A stretch of 61,727 bases of DNA from Streptomyces aculeolatus (GTDB taxonomy: Bacteria; Actinomycetota; Actinomycetes; Streptomycetales; Streptomycetaceae). Below are positions 16,719 to 24,913 of this stretch, piece after piece. Numbering within the stretch: position 1 is the stretch's first letter; every line of letters starts with the position of its first letter. Position numbers and translations under genes: made by a program. Under the pieces are notes generated by a model that had not been told where the DNA came from, did not search any database, and saw only the letters and a list, made by a program, of their open reading frames with translations. The stretch lies in NCBI RefSeq assembly GCF_020400605.1, contig NZ_JAINRD010000035.1:1-61727 (forward strand), given 5' to 3'.

Positions 16719-17441
16719 ATGCTCGTCGCCGCAGCCTGCTGCCCGTGTCCGCCCCTGCTGGTGCCCGAGGTGGCCTCGGGTGCCGCCGGCGAGCTGGAGG
16801 CGCTCAGAGCGGCGTGTACGGACGCCGTGGGGGTGCTGGCGGCGGCGCGGCCGGACGTTCTGGTCGTCGTCGGGCCCGCGGAGCAGGCGGGCCGGGGCCC
16901 GTATCCGCAGGGGGCCGGGGGATCGTTCCGGGGCTTCGGCGTGGATCTTGCGGTACGGCTGGGGCCGGCCGGCGACGCGGCGCCCGAGCCAGGCGAGCGG
17001 GAGCTGCCGCCGTCGCTGGCGGTGGGCGCGTGGCTGCTTGAGCGCGCGGAGTGGAACGGCACGCCCGTGGAGGGCCTGGGCGTCGGCGAGCCGCTGGCGG
17101 GCGAGCGGTGCGCGGAGGCGGGCCGGGAGATCGCCGCGGGGAAGCGGCGGGTGGCGCTGCTCGTGATGGGCGACGGCAGTGCGCGCCGTACGCAGAAGGC
17201 CCCCGGCTACCACGACGAGCGCGCCGCCGGCTTCGACGCCGCGGCGGCCCGCGCCCTCGGGGCCGCGGACACGGCGGCCCTGGCGGCGCTGGACGCGGAG
17301 CTGGCCGCGGAGCTGCAGGCCACGGGCCGCGCCTGCTGGCAGGTCGCCGCGGGCGCCGCCGGGGACGCCGCCCTGCACGGCGCGCTTCTGTACAACGAGG
17401 CGCCGTACGGCGTGGGTTACTTCGTCGCCACCTGGTCCTGA
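16719..17441 (+). CDS. Class III extradiol dioxygenase subunit B-like protein of unknown function
   Basis: 240 residues. It begins MLVAAACCPCPPLLVPEV and contains VLVVVGPAEQ, SLAVGAWLLER, VALLVMGDGSARRTQKAPGY, and ends LLYNEAPYGVGYFVATW. This matches a Streptomyces family usually annotated as class III extradiol dioxygenase subunit B-like. The metal ligands of true ring-cleaving enzymes are not obvious: the HxPxLL-type start has Cys-Pro-Pro instead. Catalytic function is therefore doubtful. It lies between miaB and miaA, the usual place for a relative in actinobacteria, and is likely expressed from the leaderless box just upstream. Confidence 0.75.
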   Translation: MLVAAACCPCPPLLVPEVASGAAGELEALRAACTDAVGVLAAARPDVLVVVGPAEQAGRGPYPQGAGGSFRGFGVDLAVRLGPAGDAAPEPGERELPPSLAVGAWLLERAEWNGTPVEGLGVGEPLAGERCAEAGREIAAGKRRVALLVMGDGSARRTQKAPGYHDERAAGFDAAAARALGAADTAALAALDAELAAELQATGRACWQVAAGAAGDAALHGALLYNEAPYGVGYFVATWS

Positions 17442-17444
17442 AAC

Positions 17445-17478
17445 GTCCGCCGGGGCGGACCGGGGGCCGCGGGCCCCC
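17445..17478. terminator. Tandem hairpins between convergent genes
   Basis: GTCCGCC/GGCGGAC (17445-17460) is followed at once by GGGGGCC-GCG-GGCCCCC (17462-17478). They lie between the plus-strand gene ending at 17441 and the minus-strand gene ending at 17510, so they could serve both directions. Confidence 0.55.
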
Positions 17479-17509
17479 GAGCGGGGCCGCGCGGCGCCTC
17501 CCGGGGGTC

Positions 17510-17743
17510 CTACTTGCGGACCCCGTCGCCCGCGTCGCTGTCCGCGGCGCCCTCGGCCGACTGTTGCTTCGGGATCCCCGCGGCGCCCGCGGCATCCGCA
17601 CCCGCCGGCTCCTCGGCGGCCTCCGGCCCGGCAGATGCCGCGGCCGCCGCCGCCTGAGGCTCGGCCTCGGGCGCCGGCTCCTTCGCGGCCTGCCCTTCCC
17701 CGCTCGATCCACCGCGACGAAGAAGCTTGGCAAAAACGCCCAT
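17510..17743 (-). CDS. Small Ala/Glu-rich protein with conserved IPKQQSA tail
   Basis: 77 residues from the ATG at 17743, chosen because GGAG lies 5 bases upstream; longer readings lack a start with a ribosome site. It starts MGVFAKLLRRGG, a short basic amphipathic segment. A low-complexity Ala/Glu/Pro stretch follows, then IPKQQSAEGAADSDAGDGVRK. The same short start and IPKQQSA ending recur in Streptomyces proteins that automatic pipelines call hypothetical or gliding motility protein; I see no evidence for either role. Composition suggests an intrinsically disordered cytosolic protein, perhaps touching the membrane by its N-terminus. Confidence 0.6.
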   Translation of the reverse strand: MGVFAKLLRRGGSSGEGQAAKEPAPEAEPQAAAAAASAGPEAAEEPAGADAAGAAGIPKQQSAEGAADSDAGDGVRK

Positions 17744-17895
17744 CTCTACTCCATAACTGACTCGTGTGGGCGAAATTCCGCGCCGCCCGGAGCGGCTCAT
17801 TGCGCCGCCCGGGGGCCCGGTCCGTAAACCGGCGTTCGGAACCTCGGAACGGCCAACGACGCCGAGGACACCGCGTCACGTCACTCGTTCGAGGG

Positions 17896-17916
17896 GTGTC
17901 CCGTTGTTTGGGACAC
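17896..17916. promoter_or_regulatory. Inverted repeat just upstream of miaA
   Basis: GTGTCCC-N7-GGGACAC, perfect 7-base arms, ends 7 bases before the miaA GTG. It could be an operator or an RNA hairpin limiting access to the start codon, since no Shine-Dalgarno sequence is otherwise evident there. Confidence 0.45.
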
Positions 17917-17923
17917 TTGCCGC

Positions 17924-18862
17924 GTGACAGAGACCACCCCCCGCCCCCAGGTCGTCGCGGTCGTCGGGGCCACGGCCGCAGGCAAGTCCGAGCTGGGTAT
18001 CGCGCTCGCCCGCCGGCTCGGCGGCGAGATCGTCAACGCCGACTCGATGCAGCTCTACCGGGGGATGAACATCGGCACGGCCAAACTGACGCCGGCCGAG
18101 CGGCAGGGCGTGCCCCACCACCTGCTCGACGTGTGGGACGTCACGGAGGCCGCCAGCGTCGCGGCGTACCAGAGCATGGCCCGCGCCGAGATCGACCGGC
18201 TCGGCGCGCGCGGCCGTACCGCGGTGCTCGTCGGCGGCTCCGGCCTGTACGTGCGCGGGGCGGTCGACGCCATGGACTTCCCCGGCACCGACCCCGCCGT
18301 CCGCGCCCGGCTGGAGGCGGAGCTGGCGGACGCCGGCCCCGGCCCGCTGCACGCCCGGCTCGCCGCCGCGGACCCCGAGGCCGCCCGCGCGATCCTGCCG
18401 GGCAACGGCCGCAGGATCGTCCGGGCCCTGGAGGTGATCGAGCTGACCGGCCGCCCCTTCACGGCCAACCTCCCCGCACACGAGTCGGTCTACGACACCC
18501 TCCAGATCGGCATCGCCGTCCCGCGCCCGGAACTGGCGGAGCGGATCGCCCGGCGCGTGGACCGGATGTGGCGGGCCGGTCTCGTGGACGAGGTGCGGCG
18601 GCTGGAAGCGGAAGGGCTGCGCGAGGGCCGTACGGCCTCCCGGGCCCTGGGATACCAGCAGGTGCTGTCGTTCCTCGCCGGCGAGTGCACGGAAGCGGAG
18701 GCCCGGGACGAGACCGTGCGGGCCACCCGGAGGTTTGCGCGGCGACAGGAGACGTGGTTCCGGCGCGACCCGCGCGTGCACTGGATCAGCGGCTCGGAAG
18801 CCGATCGTGACCGCCTTCCGGACACCGCGTATGACCTACTCGAACGGTCGGTCACAGGCTGA
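17924..18862 (+). CDS. miaA: tRNA dimethylallyltransferase MiaA
   Basis: 312 residues, GTG start. P-loop VVGATAAGKSELG is near residue 12, followed by the family signature VNADSMQLYRGMNIGTAK. Further on come VGGSGLYVRGAVD, GNGRRIVRALEV, and SRALGYQQVLSFL near the C-terminus. The enzyme transfers a dimethylallyl group to N6 of A37 in tRNAs, giving the substrate of MiaB. Length is normal. The inverted repeat at 17896-17916 abuts the start. A small membrane protein and dapF follow on the same strand. Confidence 0.96.
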   Translation: MTETTPRPQVVAVVGATAAGKSELGIALARRLGGEIVNADSMQLYRGMNIGTAKLTPAERQGVPHHLLDVWDVTEAASVAAYQSMARAEIDRLGARGRTAVLVGGSGLYVRGAVDAMDFPGTDPAVRARLEAELADAGPGPLHARLAAADPEAARAILPGNGRRIVRALEVIELTGRPFTANLPAHESVYDTLQIGIAVPRPELAERIARRVDRMWRAGLVDEVRRLEAEGLREGRTASRALGYQQVLSFLAGECTEAEARDETVRATRRFARRQETWFRRDPRVHWISGSEADRDRLPDTAYDLLERSVTG

Positions 18863-18969
18863 TCACGTCATGGCATCGGGACGCCTCGGTGGCACTGCAG
18901 GTGTTCCGGGCCGTGCCATCATCAAAGCGAGCTTTGAAGCCTGAAAGTCGCCGGAGGTTGGGAGGGCAC

Positions 18970-19434
18970 GTGGCTATGGAGGCCGGCCCTCGTAACAGTC
19001 GACGGGAGCCGCAGGACGACCGGATCGCCGGTCCCGTGGCAGAGCCCGCGGACGACCTCGCGGGGGACCTCGCGGACGCGCCGGAGCCTGTGGGCCAGGA
19101 GTCGTTCCGCGAGCTGCGTCCGCCGCGGCTCCTCCGCTTCTGGCAGCTCGCCCCCATCGTCGCGCTGGCCGCGCTGGGCTCGCTGATGTTCGCGTTCCCG
19201 CTGGCCTTCGAGTTCGGCGGCGGCGGCCCCGTCGTGGCGATGCTCGGCCTGCTCATCAGTTGCTGTGCCGCCGGGTGGGCCATGATGGCCGCGCGCCGGG
19301 TGGGCCTGGCGCTGCCCGGGCTGCCGCGGCGCGGCTCGGGGCGGCGGGCGGACTGGCGGATCGCGCTGCTGTACGCGGTGGCGGTGGCGGCGGTCGTCGC
19401 GCTGGCCGTCTGGCGGGTGGCCCGGCTGGGCTGA
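18970..19434 (+). CDS. Small predicted membrane protein
   Basis: 154 residues from the GTG at 18970, supported by GGGAGG about 6 bases upstream; an ATG at 18976 is an alternative. The first 60 residues are polar and acidic. About three hydrophobic segments follow (around LAPIVALAALGSLMFAFPLAF, GPVVAMLGLLISCCAAGWAMM and, near the C-terminus, LLYAVAVAAVVALAVW). No catalytic motif is seen. Conserved position between miaA and dapF suggests a Streptomyces lineage protein. Function unknown. Confidence 0.75.
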   Translation: MAMEAGPRNSRREPQDDRIAGPVAEPADDLAGDLADAPEPVGQESFRELRPPRLLRFWQLAPIVALAALGSLMFAFPLAFEFGGGGPVVAMLGLLISCCAAGWAMMAARRVGLALPGLPRRGSGRRADWRIALLYAVAVAAVVALAVWRVARLG

Positions 19435-19488
19435 CCGGCGCAGGGGCCGGTCGCTTCCCGTCGCCGGGGCGTTGTCGGCGAGGGCGGT

Positions 19489-19494
19489 TACGAT
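19489..19494 (+). promoter_or_regulatory. -10 box TACGAT for a leaderless dapF transcript
   Basis: TACGAT ends 6 bases before the dapF GTG at 19501, matching TANNNT placed for transcription from the start codon. Confidence 0.5.
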
Positions 19495-19500
19495 CACAGT

Positions 19501-20367
19501 GTGAGTACCGCACAGCTGCACTTCCTCAAGGGGCACGGCACCGAGAACGACTTCGTGATCGTTCCGGACCCTGCCGGCCTCATCAGTCTGTCCGCGGAAG
19601 AGGTGGCCCGGCTGTGCGACCGCCGGGCGGGCATCGGCGCCGACGGCCTGCTGCGGGTCGTGCGGTCCGACGCGCATCCGGAGGGGCGGCGGATGGCCGC
19701 CGACGCGGAGTGGTTCATGGACTACCGCAACGCCGACGGCAGCATCGCCGAGATGTGCGGGAACGGCGTGCGGGTCTTCGCCCGCTATCTCCAGCACGCC
19801 GGGCTCGCGGAGACGGGCGACCTGGCGATCGGCACGCGCGCGGGGGTGCGGCGCGTGCACCTGGCGAAGGACGGTGACGTGACGGTCGGCATGGGCCGGG
19901 CGGCGCTCGCCGCCGGCCCGGACGCCGAGGTGACGGTCACGGTGGACGAGCGGAGTTGGCCCGCGCGGAACGTGGGGATGGGCAATCCGCACGCGGTGGC
20001 CTTCGTCGCCGACCTCGCGGATGCGGGCCGGCTGTACGAGGCGCCGGGGGTCGCACCGGCGTCGGCGTATCCCCAGGGGGTGAACGTGGAGTTCGTCGTG
20101 GACCGCGGCCCGCGGCACGTCGCAATGCGCGTCCACGAGCGCGGCTCGGGCGAGACCCGCTCGTGCGGTACGGGCGCGTGCGCGGTGGCCGTCGCCGCGG
20201 CCCGCCGCGACGGCGTGGACCCGGCGGCGACGGGCCGCCCGGAGACGTACACGGTGGACGTGCCGGGGGGCCGCCTCGTGGTGACCGAACACCCCGACGG
20301 CGAGGTGGAGATGACGGGTCCGGCCGTCATCGTCGCCGAAGGCGACACGGCGGCCGACTGGCTGTAG
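19501..20367 (+). CDS. dapF: Diaminopimelate epimerase DapF
   Basis: 288 residues, GTG start, no ribosome site. Converts LL- to meso-diaminopimelate for lysine synthesis; Streptomyces walls themselves use the LL isomer. Both catalytic cysteines are present: Cys86 in AEMCGNGVR and the second (near residue 222) in GETRSCGTGACA. The N-terminal FLKGHGTENDFV and the central GNPHAVAFV motifs are also typical. It is last in the plus-strand run and faces an FAD enzyme convergently. The 174-base gap after it is GC-rich with weak inverted repeats (CGTACGC/GCGTACG near 20472-20500) but no clear terminator. Confidence 0.96.
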   Translation: MSTAQLHFLKGHGTENDFVIVPDPAGLISLSAEEVARLCDRRAGIGADGLLRVVRSDAHPEGRRMAADAEWFMDYRNADGSIAEMCGNGVRVFARYLQHAGLAETGDLAIGTRAGVRRVHLAKDGDVTVGMGRAALAAGPDAEVTVTVDERSWPARNVGMGNPHAVAFVADLADAGRLYEAPGVAPASAYPQGVNVEFVVDRGPRHVAMRVHERGSGETRSCGTGACAVAVAAARRDGVDPAATGRPETYTVDVPGGRLVVTEHPDGEVEMTGPAVIVAEGDTAADWL

Positions 20368-20541
20368 CCGAAGCCTCCTGAGGGTCCGGGGCCCATACGG
20401 GCCGGCGACCCGGCGGCGAGCGGCGCACGGCGGCCTCAAGGCGTGCCGCCGGTCCGCGCCACCCGGCGGCCCGTACGCCGCCGGACGCGCGGCGCGTACG
20501 CGCGGCGCCCCCACCCGGTGCTCCGCCCGGACGCGCCCGCC

Positions 20542-22125
20542 CTACTCCTCCGCGTCGTCCGGCCGCCCCAGCATCCGGTTCGCGCAGAGCCGCATCGCCT
20601 CCTCGCGCACCCCCGCCAGCGCCGCCATGAGGTGGCCGTCCGGGCGGACGTACAGCACGGTGTGCGCCGCAGCGCCCGGGTAGGACTCGGCGACCAGCAG
20701 CCGGGCGCGGACGGGGAGTTCGCCCACCAGCCGCACCAGCTTCGGCATCAGGCCCGCCTGCAGCCAGCGGCTGCGGTCCCAGACGCGGGTGCCCGGGGCC
20801 ACCAGCACCACCAGCGGGTCGCCGCCCAGCCGCTCGGAGAGCCGGCCCGTCCAACCGTCCGGTGCGATCACTTGGACGTCGTCGACCAGGGCGCCGGGGG
20901 CCGTGCCCACCGTGACCACCCCGTCCAGGCCCGTCGGCGCCGTGCCGTACACCGGCGGGCCGCCTATCCGGCCGCGGCCCAGATGCCCGTCCGTGAGCAG
21001 CTCCGCCGCCGACTTGCCGCGCACCGCCGCCCGCAGGCCGCCCGCGCGGCGCAGCAGCGGGCGGACCTGGTCGGCCGCGCGCAGCCGGGCGCTGATCGCG
21101 CCGCGGCGCTCGGTGGCGTAGGTGTCGACGAGGTCGTCGCCGGAGTCGTCGCGGCCGGCCCGGTGCCAGACGCGGCCGAGTTTCCAGGCGAGGTTCTCGG
21201 CGTCCGCGAGGCCCTCGTCGAGCTGCTGGGTGCCGAGGGAGCCCACCAGGTGGGCGGCGTCGCCGGCGAGCAGCGCGCGCCCGCGCCGCCAGCGGCGGGC
21301 GAGCCGGTGGTGGACGGTGTGCACGCCGGTGTCGAGGAGTTCGTACGACGGGTGGCGGGTGCCCGTCCAGGCGCGCAGGGTGGCCTCCAGCCGGGCGACG
21401 AGGGCCTCCGGGGTGACGACGCCGCCGCCGGGCGGCAGCAGCCAGTCCAGCCGCCACCGGTCGTCGCCGAGCGGCCGGGCGACGCACTCGGCGCCGGGTC
21501 CGCTGCGCGGGGCGCCGCGGTACAGGACGCCCTCGCCGGGCCAGGGCAGGTCGGCCCGTACGGCGGCGACGGCGTGCCGCTCGACGGCCGTGCGGCCGGC
21601 GTACGGCACCTCCAGCAGCTTGCGCACGGTCGACCGCGCGCCGTCGCAGCCGACGAGCCAGCTGCCGCGCCACCAGGTCCCGGCCCGGGTACGCGCCTTG
21701 ATGCCGTACGGCTCCTGCGCCAGCTCGGTCAGCCGGCTGCCGCGGAAGACCTCCACGTGGTGGGAGTTCTCGGCCAGGGCCGCCAGCGTGGTGGTCAGGG
21801 CGGACTGCGCGACGTGCAGCGGCGCGGGTCCGGCGTCGCCGAACTCCACCCGCACCTGCGTCCGCCCGCCGCGCAGCACGCGCCAGCCGGTGAGCCGGGC
21901 GCCGCGCTCACCGGCGTCGGCGGCGCCGATGCGGTCGAGGAACGCGGCGGTGTGCGGGCGCAGTACGACGGTACGGGCCGGGCGCGGACCCGCGGGCCTG
22001 CCGTCCTCCTCGGCGTCGCCCGCGGGGCGGTCGTCGAGGAGGACCGTGGGGACCGCGTGCCGTGCCAGAGCCAACGACAGGGCGAGCCCGACCGGGCCCG
22101 CCCCGACGATGATCACCGGGTCCAC
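20542..22125 (-). CDS. FAD-dependent aromatic-type monooxygenase (PHBH/TfdB fold)
   Basis: 527 residues, GTG start preceded by GGAGG at 8 bases. The N-terminal Rossmann motif is VIIVGAGPVGLALSLALARH, with LLDDRP ending the second strand. A DG-like WLVGCDGARSTVRKLL follows at mid-protein, then LLAGDAAHLVGSLGTQQLDEGLADAENLAWKLG. In the last motif the usual GGQGLN is altered to GTQQLD. These flavoenzymes hydroxylate phenolic or polyketide aromatics using NAD(P)H. No biosynthetic partners lie nearby, so this looks like an isolated catabolic or tailoring enzyme. The C-terminal thioredoxin-like domain typical of the PheA/TfdB group is plausible (VRPDGHLMAAL). Substrate unknown. Confidence 0.85.
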   Translation of the reverse strand: MDPVIIVGAGPVGLALSLALARHAVPTVLLDDRPAGDAEEDGRPAGPRPARTVVLRPHTAAFLDRIGAADAGERGARLTGWRVLRGGRTQVRVEFGDAGPAPLHVAQSALTTTLAALAENSHHVEVFRGSRLTELAQEPYGIKARTRAGTWWRGSWLVGCDGARSTVRKLLEVPYAGRTAVERHAVAAVRADLPWPGEGVLYRGAPRSGPGAECVARPLGDDRWRLDWLLPPGGGVVTPEALVARLEATLRAWTGTRHPSYELLDTGVHTVHHRLARRWRRGRALLAGDAAHLVGSLGTQQLDEGLADAENLAWKLGRVWHRAGRDDSGDDLVDTYATERRGAISARLRAADQVRPLLRRAGGLRAAVRGKSAAELLTDGHLGRGRIGGPPVYGTAPTGLDGVVTVGTAPGALVDDVQVIAPDGWTGRLSERLGGDPLVVLVAPGTRVWDRSRWLQAGLMPKLVRLVGELPVRARLLVAESYPGAAAHTVLYVRPDGHLMAALAGVREEAMRLCANRMLGRPDDAEE

Positions 22126-22266
22126 GGCGATGCGCCTCCGGCGCCATGGTGCCTACGTACTAAGGGTTTCGGAGCCGGGTGCGCGATCACACGAGGTATG
22201 CAACCCACTGCCGCACATCGCAGTCAAGCCGAGCGCTTCCGGCCGCCCCGTCGGGCTGCCCCCGAG

Positions 22267-23253
22267 CTACTTGCCGACGTCTCCCCGGCCGTCGCCGGGA
22301 CCGCCTCCGCCGCCGGGATCGGCATCACCCCTGAGGACCCGGGGAGGCACCCCGCCGGCCAGTCGGCCCACCCCGCCGCCCACGGCGCCGGTGCTCAGGT
22401 CGTCGACCTCTCCGACCCCGACCACCGCGCCGGTGGTCCTCTTGCCGCGCCGGACCACGCGCTCCAGCCAGCTGGCCAGGGAGGTCAGGATGAAGTTCAC
22501 GACGACGTAGATCACCGCGACGACGATGAAGCTGGCGAACACGTTGGAGTAGTTGGACGCCAGCGTGCGCCGTTCGACGAGCAGCTCGCTGAAGCCGATC
22601 ATCACGCCGCCGAGGGCGGTGTCCTTCACGATGACGACGAGCTGGCTGACGATCGCGGGCAGCATCGCGGTGACGGCCTGCGGCAGCAGCACGGAGCCCA
22701 TCATCTGGCCCTTGCGCAGGCCGACGGCCTTGGCGGCCTCGGTCTGCCCCCGGGGCAGGGAGAGGATGCCGGCGCGCACGATCTCGGCGAGCACGGCGGC
22801 GTTGTAGAGCACGAGCCCGGTGATGACGGCGTACAGCGGGCGCTGCTCGCTGCTGATGCCGGTGTACTCGGAGTAGAACTGGTTCGCGAACAGCATCAGG
22901 AGAAGCACCGGAATGGCGCGGAAGAACTCCACGACCGCGCCCGCCGACACCCGGACCCACCTGTGGTCCGACAGCCGCGCGATGCCGAAGACCGCGCCCA
23001 GCGGCAGCGCGATGAGCAGCGCGAGACCGGCCGCCTTCAGCGTCTCCCCGAGGCCGGGCAGCAGGTAGGTGGTCCATGCCTGGGAGTCCGTGAAGAACGG
23101 CTTCCAGAGCACCCATTCGAGCTGGTTCTTCTCGTTCAGCTTGTCGATGACCCACCACACGCCGAGCGCCAGCACGACGAGGAAGACCACGGTGTAGACG
23201 ACGTTGCGCAGCTTGGCCTTCGGGCCGGGGGCGTCGTAGAGAACGGAAGTCAT
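22267..23253 (-). CDS. gluD: Glutamate ABC transporter permease GluD
   Basis: 328 residues. A short cytoplasmic N-terminus (MTSVLYDAPGPKAKLRN) precedes the HisM-type membrane domain: several hydrophobic helices, and the EAA loop reading RGQTEAAKAVGLRKGQMMGSVLLPQA that docks to the ATPase. The last 60 residues are a Gly/Pro-rich cytoplasmic tail. Its ATG overlaps the gluC stop by 4 bases (23250-23253), so translation is coupled. Last gene of gluABCD. Confidence 0.93.
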   Translation of the reverse strand: MTSVLYDAPGPKAKLRNVVYTVVFLVVLALGVWWVIDKLNEKNQLEWVLWKPFFTDSQAWTTYLLPGLGETLKAAGLALLIALPLGAVFGIARLSDHRWVRVSAGAVVEFFRAIPVLLLMLFANQFYSEYTGISSEQRPLYAVITGLVLYNAAVLAEIVRAGILSLPRGQTEAAKAVGLRKGQMMGSVLLPQAVTAMLPAIVSQLVVIVKDTALGGVMIGFSELLVERRTLASNYSNVFASFIVVAVIYVVVNFILTSLASWLERVVRRGKRTTGAVVGVGEVDDLSTGAVGGGVGRLAGGVPPRVLRGDADPGGGGGPGDGRGDVGK

Positions 23254-23921
23254 CGCTTGACCGCCACCTTCTTGCCGACCCAGCCGAGGAAGAGCCCGGT
23301 CGGCAGGGTCAGCACGATGAAGCCGAGCGCGAAGATCGCAGAGATGAGGAGGAGCTGCGCCTCGTTCTCGATCATCTCCTTCATGAGCAGGGCCGCCTCG
23401 GCGACCCCGATGGCGGCCGCCACCGTGGTGTTCTTGGTGAGGGCGATGAGGACGTTGGTGAGCGGGCCGACGACCGAGCGGAACGCCTGGGGCAGCACGA
23501 TGATGGTGAGGACCTGGGTGAAGCTCAGCCCGATCGCGCGGGCGGCCTCCGCCTGGCCGACGGGCACGGTGTTGATGCCCGAGCGCAGTGCCTCGCAGAC
23601 GAACGCGGCGGTGTACGCGGACAGTCCGAGCACGGCGAGCCGGAAGTACAGGGCGTCGAAGTTGCCCTGTGCGCCCATCGTGACACCGAAGACGTCGGCG
23701 AGCGCGAGGGAGCAGAAGACGATGATGACCGTCAGGGGGACGTTCCGGATGACGTTCACGTAGACGGCGCCGAAGCCCCGCATGAGCGGGACGGGGCTGA
23801 CCCGCATGGCCGCCAGCAGCGTTCCCCAGATGAGGGAGAACAGGCCGGACAGCAAGGTGAGTTTCACGGTGACCCAGAACGCGTCCAGGATCTGTGTGTC
23901 GTAATCGGAGATGATGTCCAA
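23250..23921 (-). CDS. gluC: Glutamate ABC transporter permease GluC
   Basis: 223 residues with five or so membrane helices. The EAA loop is VGQAEAARAIGLSFTQVLTIIVLPQA. With GluD it forms the membrane channel of the glutamate importer. It starts 116 bases downstream of gluB, a gap filled by two hairpins, and its end overlaps gluD. Confidence 0.93.
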   Translation of the reverse strand: MDIISDYDTQILDAFWVTVKLTLLSGLFSLIWGTLLAAMRVSPVPLMRGFGAVYVNVIRNVPLTVIIVFCSLALADVFGVTMGAQGNFDALYFRLAVLGLSAYTAAFVCEALRSGINTVPVGQAEAARAIGLSFTQVLTIIVLPQAFRSVVGPLTNVLIALTKNTTVAAAIGVAEAALLMKEMIENEAQLLLISAIFALGFIVLTLPTGLFLGWVGKKVAVKR

Positions 23922-23953
23922 CGTCAGTCCAGCGCTCTCGCCTTAAGTGGACG

Positions 23954-23990
23954 CGGTGGTGTACCACCCGGGCCGGGCGGCACACCACCG
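23954..23990 (-). promoter_or_regulatory. Second intercistronic hairpin, gluB-gluC
   Basis: CGGTGGTGT (23954-23962) pairs with ACACCACCG (23982-23990), a 9-base stem with a 19-base loop. It lies between the stronger hairpin and the gluC start. It may act with it to stabilise the gluB message or attenuate read-through. Confidence 0.45.
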
Positions 23991-24001
23991 CTCTGACAGT
24001 G

Positions 24002-24032
24002 CGGCCGCACCGCCGCCGCGGCGGTGCGGCCG
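24002..24032 (-). promoter_or_regulatory. Intercistronic hairpin directly after gluB
   Basis: 13-base perfect stem (24002-24014 with 24020-24032) and a 5-base loop, beginning 6 bases after the gluB stop. In ABC operons such hairpins often let the binding protein be made in excess over the permeases. Confidence 0.65.
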
Positions 24033-24037
24033 GCTCG

Positions 24038-24877
24038 CTACTTGATGTCGCCGATCTTCGGCGCCGGCTCGAAGTCGTAGTTCGCGGGGCCGAGGTTGGC
24101 GTCCATGAACTTCTCCCACGAACCGTCGGAGACCATCTTCTCCAGGGCGGCGTCGACGTCGGTCTTCATCTTCTCGTCGCCCTTCTTGACCCCGACGCCG
24201 TAGTTCTCGTTGCTCAGGTTCAGCCCGGCGAGCTTGAACTTGCCCTTGTTGGCTTCCTGGGCGGCGTAGCCGGCGAGGATGGAGTCGTCGGTGGTCAGGG
24301 CGTCGATCGAGCCGCTGGCGACCGCGTCGAGGCACTCGGAGTAGCCGGGCCGCTCGGCGAGCTGGGCCTTGGGCGCGATGGTGTCCTTGACGTTCTGCGC
24401 GGAGGTGGAGCCGGTGACCGAGCAGAGGGTCTTGCCGTTGAGGTCCTCGCCCTTGGTGATGTCGTCGTCGGCGCGGATCAGCAGGTCCTGGTGGGCCAGC
24501 AGGTACGGGCCGGCGAAGTCGACCTTCTGCTCGCGCTCGTCCGTGATCGAGTAGGTCGCGGCGATCATGTCCACGTCGCCACGCTCCAGCATGGTCTCGC
24601 GGTCGGCGCTGATCGCCTCCTTCCACTCGATCTGGTCCTCGGAGTAGCCGAGTTCCTTGGCCACGTACGTGGCGACGTCCACGTCGAAGCCCGAGTACGA
24701 GCCGTCGGGCTCCTTCAGCCCGAGGCCGGGCTGGTCGAACTTGATGCCGATGGTGATCTTGTCCTTGCCGCCGCCGTCACCGCTGTCGCCGCTGTCGTCG
24801 TCGGAGCCGCACGCGGCCGCGGTGACGGAGAGGGCGAGTGCGCAGGCAGCGGCCGCGCTGACCTTGCGGAGATTCAT
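24038..24877 (-). CDS. gluB: Glutamate-binding lipoprotein GluB
   Basis: 279 residues from the ATG at 24877, chosen because AAGG lies at proper distance; the ATG at 24886 sits on the ribosome site itself. Lipobox VTAAAC gives lipidated Cys23. The mature protein has the SBP family 3 pattern: GYSGFDVDVATYVAKELGY, WKEAISADRETMLERGDVDM, ATYSITDEREQKVDFAGPY, and a late SGSIDALTTDDSILAGYA. It captures glutamate outside the membrane and delivers it to GluCD. Confidence 0.94.
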   Translation of the reverse strand: MNLRKVSAAAACALALSVTAAACGSDDDSGDSGDGGGKDKITIGIKFDQPGLGLKEPDGSYSGFDVDVATYVAKELGYSEDQIEWKEAISADRETMLERGDVDMIAATYSITDEREQKVDFAGPYLLAHQDLLIRADDDITKGEDLNGKTLCSVTGSTSAQNVKDTIAPKAQLAERPGYSECLDAVASGSIDALTTDDSILAGYAAQEANKGKFKLAGLNLSNENYGVGVKKGDEKMKTDVDAALEKMVSDGSWEKFMDANLGPANYDFEPAPKIGDIK

Positions 24878-24913
24878 GGTGAGCATCCTTCTGTCTGGTG
24901 TGTTGCCGGCAGC

